Shown here piece after piece: positions 32,287 to 44,795 of a DNA stretch of 64,000 nucleotides (position 1 is its first letter; each line of letters begins with the position of its first letter). Position numbers and translations under genes: made by a program. Under the pieces are notes generated by a model. That model had not been told where the DNA came from, searched no databases, and worked only from the letters and a program-made list of their open reading frames with translations. This stretch comes from Polymyxa betae (lineage: Eukaryota > Endomyxa > Phytomyxea > Plasmodiophorida > Plasmodiophoridae): NCBI GenBank assembly GCA_003693705.1, contig RBZT01000373.1, positions 1 through 64,000 of the forward strand. The letters are read 5' to 3'.

Positions 32287-34781
32287 TTATTTTCTTCTAT
32301 CTAAAATCCCATCATCTTCTGCTGTAATTGGAAGCCAGGTCGACCGAAATCGGAGATGATTCTGCAGCCGTCGCAGCAGAAAGAGTAGTGATAATCCCAT
32401 TATGACAAGAAATAACATAACAAAGGAAATTGACCAACCTGAATCTTGTCCGTTTGGAAATGGAATTGGAATACGCCATGGATTATAGCAGAGACCTTCT
32501 GATCTATCTTGAGATACTGCATCAAGATGAGTAGGTGATGTTCCACCATTATCATAATCTTCAAGTATATTGGTTAAACCAGATCGAAGTTTTTCTGGAA
32601 TGATACCAGATCCTGTAAACTCCAATAAAAGAATTATAAGCCAATCAGATCGGGTCGCAATGTTTGATTGAGCATCGTCAATACCGTTCGAATCGCCAAA
32701 CACAGCAATTCTGCTGTTTTCTAATGACAATATGCCACCAATAGCGACTTCTGAATGACTTTGTGCTGATGATAACAAAGTCGTCAGCATGAGCTCGCCA
32801 CCAATGGGGAATCGTTTTAAAGACGACCCTGAATGAATGGAGACAGGACGGCCTTCAATACGAAATATTCCATCGATGATGTCATCAGAGAATTCGATAT
32901 CAAATGAACGTAACAAATCATTGATCGCAGGGATATTTGAGCCTCCTGTTAAAGGCTCCCACCATCTTTGAGTATTCTGGGAATGAGTTAAAACCCCTTT
33001 TAAAATGACGATAATATTCAAACCTTGTCAAAAAACTGAGTTTTTTGGGTTTCGGCACGATTAAACCAGTCTGCTATAACGACCAACGATAGTCCACGAT
33101 TAAAAAGATCATTTTGCAGTTTGACGATCTCAGAACTTTTGAAGGGCCGTTCTGGATCGACAATCAGCAATGTGCCATATCTATCACCAATAAAGCAAGT
33201 TAGATCTCGTGTCAGGATCTCGACGAAGAATCCGGCAGAGCGCAGCTCTGAATAAAACGACCGGAAATTCGTGTAAAGATGATCGCCATGCCAATCGAGC
33301 GTATCGACCTTCTCGTTGAGATTATCACGAGGTACGAAAGCTAATGGAAACTGAACATTGTGGTACTGATCCCATAATACTCGTTTTGATCTATCTGGTG
33401 TTGGAATCACTCGGCATGTTATTGGAATAATAAGATCGTGCAGACTCCCAGCAGACCGTATTACAAGTTTGATATTACCACGAGAGATTCTTTCTTCAAC
33501 GACATTATTGAATACACCGATATGTACAGCAAGCCATCCGCTCCAAGGCCATAATAATGACGGGTATGAGAAGCGAACATCAAGAAAGGAGTCACCCTCC
33601 TGTGTGAACAAAACCGACTCAATTCTGCTCTCTACTGAGATACTGTTCAGAATCGTCACATTAAAGGAGACAGGTTCGGCATCGGCGTATAAAGGTTGGA
33701 TGCAGTACGGCCCGAAATATGGACAATCAGTAAAATCAATGGAACTTGGTGATGATGAAATATGTGGTTGCATTGATTGTAGAACTTCGCCAGCACCTTT
33801 AATATTCATTCTTCCAGCACCTTGTTCGAATATGGAGATTTCTGGAAGGCGTTCAGCGCTCTCCATTAAAGCTTGCTTAATAGCAGCTGAATTTCTCAAT
33901 GGTGAGGTAGGAGATAAAGTTGATAGAAGCATTGTGACAGCACCTGCAACAATTGGAGAAGCAACAGATGTTCCCGATAATGTCCTACAGAATCCATTAG
34001 ATGCAGCAGCTTGAACACGATCAGCCAATGTGACAAGATCGGGTTTTATACGGCCAATTCCATTGTAATGAAGCTCAGAGAGCGTCATACCTCTAGCACT
34101 GAAAGGTGAAATGGATCCATCTTGATTTAAACCACCAACACCAATTACACATGGAAGATCAGCTGGGTTTAAATGTGTTCCATATAATGGACCATCATTA
34201 CCAACAGCTGATACGATAATAACACCAGCTGAGCATAATTCTAAGACTTTTTCTAAGAATGGAAAATCATAATGATCAGGACCTCCAACAGAAAAATTTA
34301 GGACATCTATACCAGCCCAGAGAGCATAATTTAAGGCATCCAGAAACCAGGCTGTGTATGAAGTTTGATCAGTAGTAAAAACGCGATAAATGTGAAGATT
34401 GGCATCAGGAGCCAAACCAGGGCAAGAAGGCGAAGAGCCTGCAATGACGGCTGCCACAAAGGTTCCATGGCCAAGTTTATCATCAGGGCTTCCATCACTT
34501 GTAAAGTCCAGAATTTCAATAACGTTTTTTAAAGCATCGTGAGATGTGGAAAGACCAGAATCGAGAATGGCGACACGGACGTTGTTTCCAGAAGCATAGG
34601 GGATGAAAGCATCAACTTGATTTGAAACACCATCGCTAGTAGCAAATGATAGCAATGATCGAGAGATGGGTGATTTGTAGAAAGGTAGGTAAATGTGAAA
34701 TATGATAGCTATACCAATTACTCCAGTGACAGCCCACCAATGAATAAAGTTCAGAGAAGCATGAGGCCTTTCAGGTGTCAT
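32287..34781 (-). CDS. MBTPS1: Site-1 protease (membrane-bound subtilisin-like, MBTPS1)
   Basis: Golgi serine protease that cleaves membrane-anchored substrates in the lumen. Two exons (34781 to about 33024, then about 32980 to 32287), some 815 residues. After an N-terminal hydrophobic span the catalytic domain shows the Asp motif VRVAILDSGLS, the His motif LGHGTFVAAVI, the oxyanion Asn in SAVGNDGPLYGT and the Ser motif LSGTSVASPIVAG. Downstream, SKRVLWDQYHNVQFPLAFVPRDN and LDWHGDHLYTNFR are specific to S1P. The second exon has RWWEPLTGGSNIPA, AVFGDSN, and a C-terminal span plus basic tail. The large propeptide of animal S1P is not seen: only about 60 residues precede the catalytic domain. 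Confidence 0.93.
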
Positions 34782-35091
34782 TTTCTACAAAGCCCAGATA
34801 TAGGGCAGCATATAAACCAAAGAGGTGATCAGCACATCCTAAGTTACAAGCTACAGGTAATGATATCTCAAGTACTGGATATCTGTGGTCTACTGTATGA
34901 TAAAGACCAGAATTTAGACTGACAGCTGAAAAAATTGCGACTTTTATAGGTAAGCCGAAATTCTGATTAAAAGACAACGTACGTATTTCCGTACGGACGT
35001 GCTGATTTAAACATTCTTTTAGGACTGAGAGTTTGTCATCAATAACATGGGGCGTTAGGCGTCTGATCGGCAGTTCATAAATAAGTGCCAA
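34771..35091 (-). CDS. Unrecognised ORF abutting site-1 protease
   Basis: A 106-codon open frame without an ATG (it opens at a TTG), overlapping the site-1 protease start by 11 bp. The sequence looks coding (LSVLKECLNQHVRTEIRTLS, LPIKVAIFSAVSLNSG, YAALYLGF). It may be an exon of a separate small gene whose first exon I could not place, or an upstream exon of the protease itself. No homology recognised. Confidence 0.35.
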   Translation of the reverse strand: MALIYELPIRRLTPHVIDDKLSVLKECLNQHVRTEIRTLSFNQNFGLPIKVAIFSAVSLNSGLYHTVDHRYPVLEISLPVACNLGCADHLFGLYAALYLGFVENDT

Positions 35092-35637
35092 TTAGTGTCG
35101 TTCTGCATCGCGACAAGACGACATTGCTCTACAGGCGTCGCTGAACAACAATTATCAATGCTATTGGCTTATGGGCATTGGAAGATGAATGAATACGCTA
35201 AGTAAATGCTTGGCTTCGACTCGCCCAGTCGTCCACATGAGAGTGCTGTAGCTTTCTGAATACTGGGCTCGAGATCTTATACGTTGGTTTAACCTATTGA
35301 CGGATCTGGGGCAGAATGCAGCTTATGGTTTCTGGATCATTCATCTGGGTCGGTTTCTGGTCCAAATGATAGTCGCAGCACGTTTTGAAAGCACTTTTGA
35401 GCTTATTTCTCTTAAACGGTTATTGCTATGCATGACTATATACTATACGATTCCATTTTGTCGCATTTTTTAACGATGAAATTTTCTGATAAATCAACGC
35501 GTTTGTTCCTGAATGCCACCACAATGGAACAGTTGGATATCGCTATTATAGCACAATATTTCTCGTTGTATAAACGGCAAAGAAATTAGGATGTTTAGTT
35601 ACTGAAAAAGGCAGACTGTCAGGAAACACACGCTGTA
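35092..35637. other. Intergenic, no gene seen
   Basis: About 540 bp with no usable ORF on either strand and no RNA gene recognised. The 35440-35600 part is AT-rich. Confidence 0.4.
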
Positions 35638-38600
35638 TTAAGATTTTCCATAATATTTATATGTTCTAAGGAATTCCTTGTGGCATGTATGGAATAGTGC
35701 TTGCGATGCTGCATCCAAAACACCAAAGGCTGCTTGAATCTGTTCCCGATCAGCAATATCGAATAGAGACATAACGCCTTGCGTGGCTGCTTGACGTTCT
35801 TCAACATTCAGGATCGGCTTCAAAGCCATAGCTCGGAAATACTCTGCAATCAACCGCGATGACAGCGGAACGGCAGCCTGAAGCCGGGACAATTCCACGA
35901 ACACACGAGAGATGTTGTCCACAAGGTTTGCGTTTGATGATTTGGACTGTAACGTGTCACGAAACAGGCGAATTAAGTGTTCGCAGAACACAGGCAGAGA
36001 AGGCACCATCGATTCATGGCGATACCGAACCAGGGCGAACATCAATCTGCTAACCGACGATAATTTATCCGATTGTTGCAAACGACTCATAACAGGATGT
36101 ACAGCTGAGATAATGAGCGCTGACTGATGAACTGAAAGCTTCACAGATTGCAAATGGTTGACGATCACAAATAAGGCATCAACTGCATCATTGATTCCTT
36201 GGCCAATTGCTGAGCTAAGACCGTTAATTAGACTGGTCAAATGTTTCTCAATGACTCGGCAGTGACCAGTACGATATCTGATGTGATTCAGTAAATGTGA
36301 CAGCACTATAATTGCATTATTTGAAGATGCCAGATGAGGGCGGAAGAAGACAATCATAGCTTCAAAATCGGATGATTTTGAGGCTTCACAAAATGCTGAG
36401 CATATTTCAGGGTAAGGATCCCGAATAAGCCATTGGCATAATATGTCTAGGCAGAGCTGAGGGTTGTTGATCGATCGCATTACAGAAGCAATTGATGCCA
36501 TAAACAACCTGTTTGACTCTGAAGGGGATCCGTTCTGGACAAAATCGATCAATGCAGGAATTCGATCCACGATCGATGTAAGGAATACCGACCGGGTCTT
36601 CACAAATTCTGATGAGGAAAGGGCTTGGAATCGCAATAGAAGCGATATTAATTTCAAGACAGATTGGTCGTTCCATTCTTGAGGCAATCGATCAACAATC
36701 ATATCGATAGCGCTATAGAACTCGTCATTGATAACAAATGTTGGCTTCTGTTCACGGATATGGTCGATTGGACGATAGAACGCCTCGGTGCATGTGAGAT
36801 TTTTGTAGTGAAGATGATCGATAATGGCTTCGACTACAACGCAGAGTAGATCGATATCGCTGATATGACGAACTGATGTTGCGACAAGCTCCGATAATCT
36901 CTGTGACAGAATCAGCTTCAACAATGTCTTAGCCAATGATGACGACATCAGCCAGCTTAATAGCACATCTGCTTCAAGTTTCATCAATGGCCATTCTTTG
37001 AGACAGGCAACGCGAACCCAAATTTGATGGTCAGGGCTAATATTAGAGAAAATGACCGCAGACACAGGTCCCATAACTTGATCATCGAGATAATCAGCAG
37101 GTAGCTGAGACAAACTATCAATTAATGCTGGTTGATCACAGATAGATCGCTGTAAGCAAAGAGCCAAAGAGCGCCGTAAATGTCGGTTCTCCAGCAAAGG
37201 AGGATGACGCAGCAACAGTTGAAGATTATCACGAGTGATGAAATTGGCGATCAAATCAATGCTTTCGGAATCTGCAAAACTCAACAGAAGTTCTATATGA
37301 GCTGATACCAGACACCAATTATCTGATGTGGTGCATTTGAGCAAATGCTGCACAAGCTCTTTACCAGCATTATACGAAGACGATAGCGAACGACAATGTA
37401 TATCGTCGAGACAGTATACAACAGCAGATAATATTCCTGGCGTTAAATCATCGTATGAAACAAGCAGATCACGATCAACATGGTCTAGATCAGACAGGAA
37501 ATCGAATGGAAGTTCAGTGACCTGATCGGGCAAAAGGGTAATCAGGTTTCGTCGCGAGCGAGTCCTCCTGGCAGCCGTGTAGACAGATATACGCTGATCA
37601 AGAGGCAGCTGAGAGCAATGATTCAAGGTGTTCACGATTTGTTCATAGTTATCAGGAATCTGTTCCCTCATGTTGTCCAATACTGTTATGATAATGTCAG
37701 CGACTGCAATTGGATTGACATTAGTATCCAATTTTTGAAGGATCGCATCGATAAGTAGGGAAAGCTGTAGTGCTGGAATCCGAAAAAATAAGGTCGCGGG
37801 AACCAAAGCTGAGAGCCTCAAATTGATGGAGGACTGCAGGAACGACTGAAAAGCAACCCGAATTTGACGAAGATCGGTATAAGCAGTGACGATATCGGTA
37901 GCAAGGCGTTTCGAAAAATGTTCCTCTTGATGGGCTTCAATCAGCTTCCAAATCACTACGAGACGGTCTTCAATGAACAGATGATCGATGCGAAGCAAAG
38001 CAGCGATCGCACTGAATGCGAGTTTAGGATTGCTGACGCCAATGATGGAGTCTAGGAACGATATGAATTTCGAGCGTTGCATATTCGAGACATCGCGATT
38101 CGGATGATATAGTCGATGTTCGTGTATCATTGCGAACATCGATTCAAACAAAATCAGCTGCTCATCGGATGATGATGATTCAGCAATCACTTCAAGGAAC
38201 GCTAGTGAGATGTTCATGTCAGCAGAATATCGCTTGGACTCCGATACGTCATCTTGAGTGTGATGTTTCTGAGATGATTGCAGATAGTGCTTAAATAAGG
38301 TCGGAATTACAACCGGTATCTGGTGCAGATTCGTAAACAGTTTGAGTGTGTACGACTGAAATCGTGGCTTTTTGGGTTCCTCAGCATCATGTTGGACATG
38401 AGATGACCGGAATTCATTTATCATGCTCTGTGGGAACAGATAAAGAGAAATCATGTTGTCGATAGCAGAGCAATCATCAAGGCGCGAGCGGATACTGGCC
38501 CATGGAATGAGCATTTTATTGCAAACCAGCTCGAACGATTTTCTCGATGGCTGATTTGACAATAGCTGATTAATATAATCGAGAACGCTCCCGATGAATG

Positions 38601-38949
38601 TTTGATGTGATTGAATCAGTGCTCCATGTTGAGTGCAACTCGTGAACAAAGTGATTAAAGAATCCAGCGTTGGATGAAATACATGTTGGTATTTACAGCG
38701 TATAGTAGATAAAATGTCAGTAATTAGAGTTAAAAGCTTGATGTCGTCATGCTCATAGACCTCGAAAAGAACAGTTAGAAATCTAATCTGTTTCGTTAGT
38801 CGGATCTCAAGTCCTAAGCTGAAACCATCAGCAATTGATTTCCAGAGATCTTCATTGAACCGTTGCAATGATTTCTTATTAGTGACTTCCTCATATGCTT
38901 TATACAGTCTCTGACTGGATTCAAGATCTACGTCAGGCTGGATATGCAT
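35638..38949 (-). CDS. Urb2/Npa2-like nucleolar pre-60S factor
   Basis: Intronless, 1103 residues, the longest ORF of the window. All alpha-helical, with HEAT-like repeats. The last 60 residues (QAAFGVLDAASQALFHTCHKEF, then LRTYKYYGKS) match the layout of the Urb2/Npa2 C-terminal domain, in which a helix is followed by a Tyr-Lys-x-x-Gly-Lys end. Urb2 works in early 60S subunit maturation in the nucleolus. The N-terminal 950 residues show no motif I can place. The assignment rests on the C-terminus and overall form only. Confidence 0.6.
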   Translation of the reverse strand: MHIQPDVDLESSQRLYKAYEEVTNKKSLQRFNEDLWKSIADGFSLGLEIRLTKQIRFLTVLFEVYEHDDIKLLTLITDILSTIRCKYQHVFHPTLDSLITLFTSCTQHGALIQSHQTFIGSVLDYINQLLSNQPSRKSFELVCNKMLIPWASIRSRLDDCSAIDNMISLYLFPQSMINEFRSSHVQHDAEEPKKPRFQSYTLKLFTNLHQIPVVIPTLFKHYLQSSQKHHTQDDVSESKRYSADMNISLAFLEVIAESSSSDEQLILFESMFAMIHEHRLYHPNRDVSNMQRSKFISFLDSIIGVSNPKLAFSAIAALLRIDHLFIEDRLVVIWKLIEAHQEEHFSKRLATDIVTAYTDLRQIRVAFQSFLQSSINLRLSALVPATLFFRIPALQLSLLIDAILQKLDTNVNPIAVADIIITVLDNMREQIPDNYEQIVNTLNHCSQLPLDQRISVYTAARRTRSRRNLITLLPDQVTELPFDFLSDLDHVDRDLLVSYDDLTPGILSAVVYCLDDIHCRSLSSSYNAGKELVQHLLKCTTSDNWCLVSAHIELLLSFADSESIDLIANFITRDNLQLLLRHPPLLENRHLRRSLALCLQRSICDQPALIDSLSQLPADYLDDQVMGPVSAVIFSNISPDHQIWVRVACLKEWPLMKLEADVLLSWLMSSSLAKTLLKLILSQRLSELVATSVRHISDIDLLCVVVEAIIDHLHYKNLTCTEAFYRPIDHIREQKPTFVINDEFYSAIDMIVDRLPQEWNDQSVLKLISLLLRFQALSSSEFVKTRSVFLTSIVDRIPALIDFVQNGSPSESNRLFMASIASVMRSINNPQLCLDILCQWLIRDPYPEICSAFCEASKSSDFEAMIVFFRPHLASSNNAIIVLSHLLNHIRYRTGHCRVIEKHLTSLINGLSSAIGQGINDAVDALFVIVNHLQSVKLSVHQSALIISAVHPVMSRLQQSDKLSSVSRLMFALVRYRHESMVPSLPVFCEHLIRLFRDTLQSKSSNANLVDNISRVFVELSRLQAAVPLSSRLIAEYFRAMALKPILNVEERQAATQGVMSLFDIADREQIQAAFGVLDAASQALFHTCHKEFLRTYKYYGKS

Positions 38950-39220
38950 ATCTGCAACTGTACATTCTCAGATGCAGGTCATTCCATCTTCTCGGACTGC
39001 GGGACCCCCGTTCCAGAATTTTCGATTTAAAAGTTCAATTTTTTGTCTAAAAAACCTTGTTGGTTTCAAACAATTTGTCGCCGGTAACTAATAGAAACGA
39101 TTGGCATAACTCGCTGGAAAGACTGATTGAAATAAACTATGAATTATCATAGGGTACGGAACACGATCGACCTATTTTCGGTGCCAATTGCTACAGTAGC
39201 TGGCTCCAGCTCCGGCCTCT

Positions 39221-42200
39221 ATGGAACAACATGGGCCTGGTCCGACTCTCGCTGACATATCCAATTCGGTTGCATATACAATACTCGACGATTTAGAAAG
39301 TCGCGGCGTCCTAACATCTGCCCAAGTTCAAACCTATAAAACCAAATATGCACAGCTACACGAAATCGTCTTGGAAACCTACGAGAATGAGAAAATTTTG
39401 TTGGCGAAAGCCAAGCAAATGAACCTGGACTGGATCGACAGGAAAAAGAAACTCGACAAGAAGATCGCGGATCGGTTGGACTTCATCGATAAGATCCAGG
39501 ACCTGAAGACGCATCATGAGCAGCGATCCGCCGAGGTCGGCACCGCTGATGCCGCTTGATCGCCTATTAAAATAGCCATAGGTTGCCAGCCTCGAGGAGC
39601 AGGGAGGCCTTCATAACTATGAATTGGAGGAGTTAGAGAGGACCAAAGTTGACCTCGTAGAAGACATGGAGATTAGACGTAAAGAAAGTGAGACGTTAAC
39701 GTTACCTGTCCTAGAACGACTCCGAAACAATATCAAAGAGATTCAGGTGAGTATTGCATTACATTCTGTCGATGACCTCCACCATTTTCTTAATAATAAG
39801 CTTGGCTCTAACATTTCGACACAATGATTCAAGGTTGCAGCTCAGGCTCTCACATCGACATAGGCTGAAATTGTGGCTCATGAAGATGCTACGCAGAAAG
39901 AAGCCAAGTTCAAGGAAGAATATGGGCAACGGCTGGTTCAGCTAAAAGCGGACAGTGAGGTAAACTAACGATGTGATTCTACTACTATGCCTCTAATGAA
40001 TTGTGCTTAGTCATTAGAGAAAGAGAAATACCAGTACCAAGTGGAATTGAATCGAGCCAAAATTAATCCCGAACGGATCAAGGCTCAGATTGAAATGTCC
40101 CAGAAAGCTATAACTGGTTTAACAGCGCAAGGGCAGTTCTTGTCACAAGAAATTGACAAGCTGAATGAGGTTGATATGCCCAGATAGGATTGCTCTCTTT
40201 CTAATGTCGATAGGAATATGAATCTATTAGCAATGAGAAAAAGAAAGTTGGGTCAGCTCAACTGGAAGCGATGTTCAACTTGGAGAAGATTCGCAAAGAG
40301 GTTTGGAAAGCTGAACGCACCCTTAGTGAGACATCAAAGCAACTTGAGAACGAGAAGATTCGGTATCAAGAAAAATTAAGCCAAAAGCTGGAGCTTGAAA
40401 CCAGCAATAATCACATGAAATCACGAATTAGGCTGGAATTGAATCATGTCGGTAAATTGTAAGTCCAAGGTATTTGTTATTGATTTGCGAATAAAATGTT
40501 GCGGACAGGAAGAAGTCGCTTGATGAATTGAAGCGACGTTTTGAAAAAACCAGACGAAAAAGAGATGCTATTAACAGTGTGATCGGTCCTCTTCGGGATA
40601 CACGGATTGCCCAAGGACATCAGTTAGCAGTGATAGAGGCGCAGGTAAACTCGTCTACGTAACGTCTAATTTTGCTCTAAAGTTTACTTCTAGACTAAAG
40701 AGAATCTTGCCGCCGTGGAGGAGTTACAAGCCGATATAGATATCCTGATATCACAATTCTTACGTGAAGAGAAGACAGATAGTATAGCTGAGAGCAAACT
40801 CAAAGAGTATCACGACATCAATGCAAACCTGGAGGAAGGTCTTAGGCACTCTATGAAGAAAGAAAAGTAATGCATGCATACCATGTGTTTTTCTTTTTAA
40901 GAATTTTACTTGACAGGGAACTGAAAGGGCTAATTCGCGATATGAGCTCGAAACGAGATGTGATGTCAAGAGACACCGCAAAGGCAGCTGGGGATTACAA
41001 AGCTATTAAGGAGGAACTCAAAGTGAAAGATTTGATAATGCTTGATTTGAGTAAGAAGGTACTCAGTTGTATTCTGGATCATACATTGTTTTTTATGACT
41101 ACTGAAGGTGTCGGATGTGAAAGCGCGCCTTCAAGAATGCTCTGTCATGTACGATCTCATCAAGAATCAACGGAATAAATTCGCTAACCTCACTCAAGCT
41201 TGCAGTCAGGTGATTTCACTCCAAAAGTCGCTTTAAATGCTGAATGCTGCAGGAATTCGCTGAGATGAAAGAAAAAATCAAAATTTTACAAAATGAAGTC
41301 GAAATTCTTCGAGCCGAATCTGCAGCAAAAGAGAAAAGTCTGGCAGACGAAGCTCGGGTTTTGCAAACGGCACAAACCACAAGAGATGCGATGAGGTGAG
41401 TGTTTATTTTTTCAGTTTTGAATTCAGTAACTCAGAGTATCCCAAGACTGGACCAATCTAAGCTTAGAATGAAATACAAAGCTAAAAACATTGAATCAGA
41501 AAGGCAACAAATTGAGGTTAAGAAACTTAATCAAGCCATTGCAGCAGCGGAAAAGGAAATGAATCGAATGAGAACAAGTTTTGCTAAAGCAGTTGAAGGT
41601 AAATTGCGGCTTGATTTAGAGGAAGGCAGTGCTGACGCTCTTATAGGCAGAAATTCGACTGGTATCCAATTAGTGGACCGTAATGACGAACTTTGTATTC
41701 TACATGAAAAGTCAAATATTCTTGAGTCAATGCTGAAAGCCGGAGAGAAGAAGTTGGCAGAGATTGACGACGGCTTGCGAAGATCACATTTGGAAATTGA
41801 AGAACTTAACAGGCGAATCCGGACTGCAAAGGAGAATGTAGCTGGAGAGAAGCAGGTGCTTTGAATTTGGTTCCTGCTTTTCCTTGATGAATACGGTGAT
41901 AGGTTGCTTCCCTTCGTGCTGGGATTGCAGATATTACTGCAAAGATTTCAGAGAGAAGGCAACATATCGCCGACCTCAGCGAAAAATTAGAGACTCCATC
42001 AGCTTGCCAACGACATAGAATTATTTCTGGAGATGACTTGGATGTAAATCAGCTTAATTCGAAAATCGAAGTTCTTCAAGACATTCTCAACGATAAAAAA
42101 GAACAATTGCTAGAAAAGGATTTGGTTTTAGAAGAAGTAATGGACGACAATCCGAAGTTGCATGTCATTGGAATTTTTACTCTGCAAACAGGTCGGCACC

Positions 42201-42865
42201 TTAAGTGATAAGCTAAAGATTAAAGCAGCGGAGGGCCACGATAAAACCTCATCGTTAGCTAATGAACTGAATCAATGCCAAGATATCATCAGGAAATTGA
42301 GGCGGAAGATGATGGCGACTGTATCTGAACTTTCAATGTATCAAGCTACAGTCCTTCGTGTAAGTTTATAGAAGGTAAGTGTTCAGATCCAGAATTAAAA
42401 TATTTCAGATGGAGAAAGAGAAGCTTGAGAAAGAAGCTGAGTTGGCCCAACAACAAAATCTTTTAGAGCAAGGTTCCTACTGAAGTTACGCCTAGCTACT
42501 ATGCATTGAGAATTTGTTGATAGGATTAGCACCATCAGAAGCTGCCGAACAGGAATGGTACCGTATGGAGCGCGAACGTATTCGCCGTCGAGACGAGTTG
42601 TTGCATCCTGAACGAACACATCCGAACGATTTCCATTGGCGACAGCAAGAGGTTGTAGAATTCATCTTTATATGGAACTGAATATGAATGACAGGTTTCA
42701 TAGGGGAAACTGAAAACGATGGCGGAACCTCGACCGAACGCCTATGTCTGTGAAGAACTCGGAATCCCGAAGCCATATGGTGGTAATGCTCCATTCAAGC
42801 CAAGCATGCTGGGGGCCAACTTACGTCATATCCAAAAACCCAAGATACGAGAAATCGTAATCTAA
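39221..42865 (+). CDS. CCDC146: CCDC146 (MBO2-like) axonemal coiled-coil protein
   Basis: CCDC146 and its Chlamydomonas orthologue MBO2 are long coiled coils of motile cilia and centrioles needed for normal waveform. About fourteen short exons on one strand between 39221 and 42865, with introns near 39540, 39750, 39960, 40170, 40460, 40645, 40870, 41060, 41210, 41396, 41856, 42130, 42360, 42475 and 42655. The start has [20 protein letters not shown] and [17 protein letters not shown], typical of the family. Everything up to 42650 is Lys/Glu/Leu coiled coil. The end has the conserved cap with [12 protein letters not shown] and [11 protein letters not shown]. Exon edges were placed by frame and GT/AG, not all verified base by base. 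Confidence 0.78.
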
Positions 42866-43018
42866 TAAATTAATCTACTCAAATGTTAAAATCAGAGGCA
42901 GTTGTAAATCAGTTTTGGTCAAAGGACTACAGTACAAAAGCCGCCATTCCAAGGGGGCTGCAGCAATCATGTGACGTGCTGATTCATTGGAGGTTCCGGG
43001 CTAACTTACAGTACTGTC

Positions 43019-43219
43019 ATGAAGAATGCCTCTATCATAACCCTGTTGGCTTTGGCATCTTCATCAGCTGCTATTTATGCAAGCATCCTTTATGCCCAAG
43101 GTGCAATTATTTCAGATGATTTGTCTGATACCATTTTTCATATGAATTCTAGCGAGAAAGCCAAAGAAGCAGCCGCTAAAGAAAAAGACACCATCAGACT
43201 CGATTGTCGATGCACTTGA
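43019..43219 (+). CDS. Small protein with N-terminal hydrophobic segment
   Basis: 66 codons from ATG 43019: a hydrophobic N-terminus (IITLLALASSSAAIYASILYA), then a polar tail rich in Ala, Lys and Glu. Could be a secreted or inner-mitochondrial-membrane microprotein. The overlapping region just downstream contains the first recognisable thioesterase sequence in other frames, so this could also be part of the 5' end of that gene. Confidence 0.35.
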   Translation: MKNASIITLLALASSSAAIYASILYAQGAIISDDLSDTIFHMNSSEKAKEAAAKEKDTIRLDCRCT

Positions 43220-44673
43220 AGTCTTAACCCCTGGGTGATTACCTTAACAGGTCCTTGTCTCTATGTATTCTGACTGAATAAAGTCAGTGTACATCTCTAA
43301 GTACTAGCTATGGTGGCGAGCTTCTGTCCATGGTCGATAAAATAGCAGGCGCTTGTGCTGCAAAGCACGCAGAGGTATAACTTTACTTTTCCCTATCTGC
43401 ATCTAATGTATCTGCAGGGAATTATTGTAACTGTTAGCATGAGTGAAATTCATTTTCAGATTCCAGCTCGAGTTGGTGATATCGTTATATTGACTGCCAA
43501 ATTAACTGCCGCATTTAAATCAAGGTTCTGGTTCAGTTTCAAACAACAATTTTACTGAAATTACGGCAGTATGGAGGTTGAAGTGTTGGTTTACGTCGAA
43601 CACCCGATTACTGGAAAGCAATCGTTCTGCTGCCGTGCCTTGCTCAAGTTTGTTGCGCTTGATCGGAAACGGCGTCCGCGTCCAGTTCATGAATTGATTC
43701 CAGAGACACCTGAAGAGGTCTTTTGCATCCGGCTGTCAAGATAAACACCATTCAATATTCATTAGATCAAAGCGCATCGTGATGCTGTTGCACGAAATGA
43801 GGAATTCAGAAACCGAAAACAGATTCCAGCCGAAGAAATCGATACTCTTTGGAAGGTAACAAATGCGGTCAAAAAGAAAGTTTTATCAACCCGTTTGCTG
43901 TGTTCAGAACCATATAGAAAAGAGTACGAGTTATTTGCCTAAGTCAATGACGACATCGCTTGACGATATGAAGCTGGAGATGACAAAAATCGTGATGCCA
44001 GCCAATGCGAATCCATTAGGAATTCTGTTTGGCGGTCAGGTAATAATACATCCTGAACTATATCCCACTTTTAAGTTCGTTTGTTTTATGTTCAGCTATT
44101 GCAGTGGATGGAGCATGCTGCATATGTATCCGCCTCTCGTTTATGCAGATCTTTGGTACTAACTGTCGGCCTAGACCAGATGTCATTCTTGGTACAGGTG
44201 GGCTGAAGGAAATCTGTTTTTGCAGAAACTGAACAAATTGTAGATCCCGGTGGGCTCAGTCGTTATCATTCGTTGTCAAGTAAACCGAGTATTTATAACG
44301 TCTTTAGAGGTCAGGATATGGAGTCCACAAAATATGAAATTTGAGTTGCATTCTAGATTGGGGTCCGTGTCGAAATGGCAAATTGGTTGAACGGGAACAT
44401 CAAATCATCTGTCCATTGCAATTCCGGATATTTCACATTCGTATCCATCGATGAAAATACCATGCGTCCCAAGGAAATTAAGCATAATGTTGTCGCATCC
44501 AACGATAAAGATAAACTACGCTACATTCAGGCAGACGTATGCTAAGAAATCGCAGATCGAACTTGCTTTAAATTTGGTTTTAGGAGCGCCGCATGCGAAG
44601 AATGGCTACACGAGAACGAAGTCGCAGCACACCGGATCCTTACTTACATCGTTATAGCGTTGCTCAACCCTGA
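43213..44673 (+). CDS. Acyl-CoA thioesterase with two hotdog domains
   Basis: Hydrolyses acyl-CoA to free fatty acid and CoA (ACOT/BACH type). First hotdog: YGGELLSMVDKIAGACAAKHAE, then IIVTVSMSEIHFQIPARVGD, MEVEVLVYVEHPITGK and FVALDRKRRPRP. Second hotdog: MTKIVMPANANPLGILFGGQ, LLQWMEHAAYVSASRLCRS, VLTVGLDQMSF, then IG/VRVEM and YFTFVSIDE. The final exon (44592-44673) adds a basic tail. The 5' end is unresolved: PLGDYLN just upstream of YGGEL is preceded by an in-frame stop, and the neighbouring frame (IVDALEVLT) would fit only after a one-base shift. Introns are about 45-55 bp. Confidence 0.72.
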
Positions 44674-44795
44674 GCGTGCCTACTATTTCCATCATCAATC
44701 GGAGAGACGTTGATCTGTTTGCATAAACAATTTTGCAGATTCCGGATCGGAATGAGTCATACTGACATCATTTTTCAAACTCGGATTTTTCCAGC

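Noticed and set aside
33469-34014. 181-codon plus-strand ORF
   Set aside because: Antisense of the site-1 protease catalytic domain, which carries all catalytic motifs.
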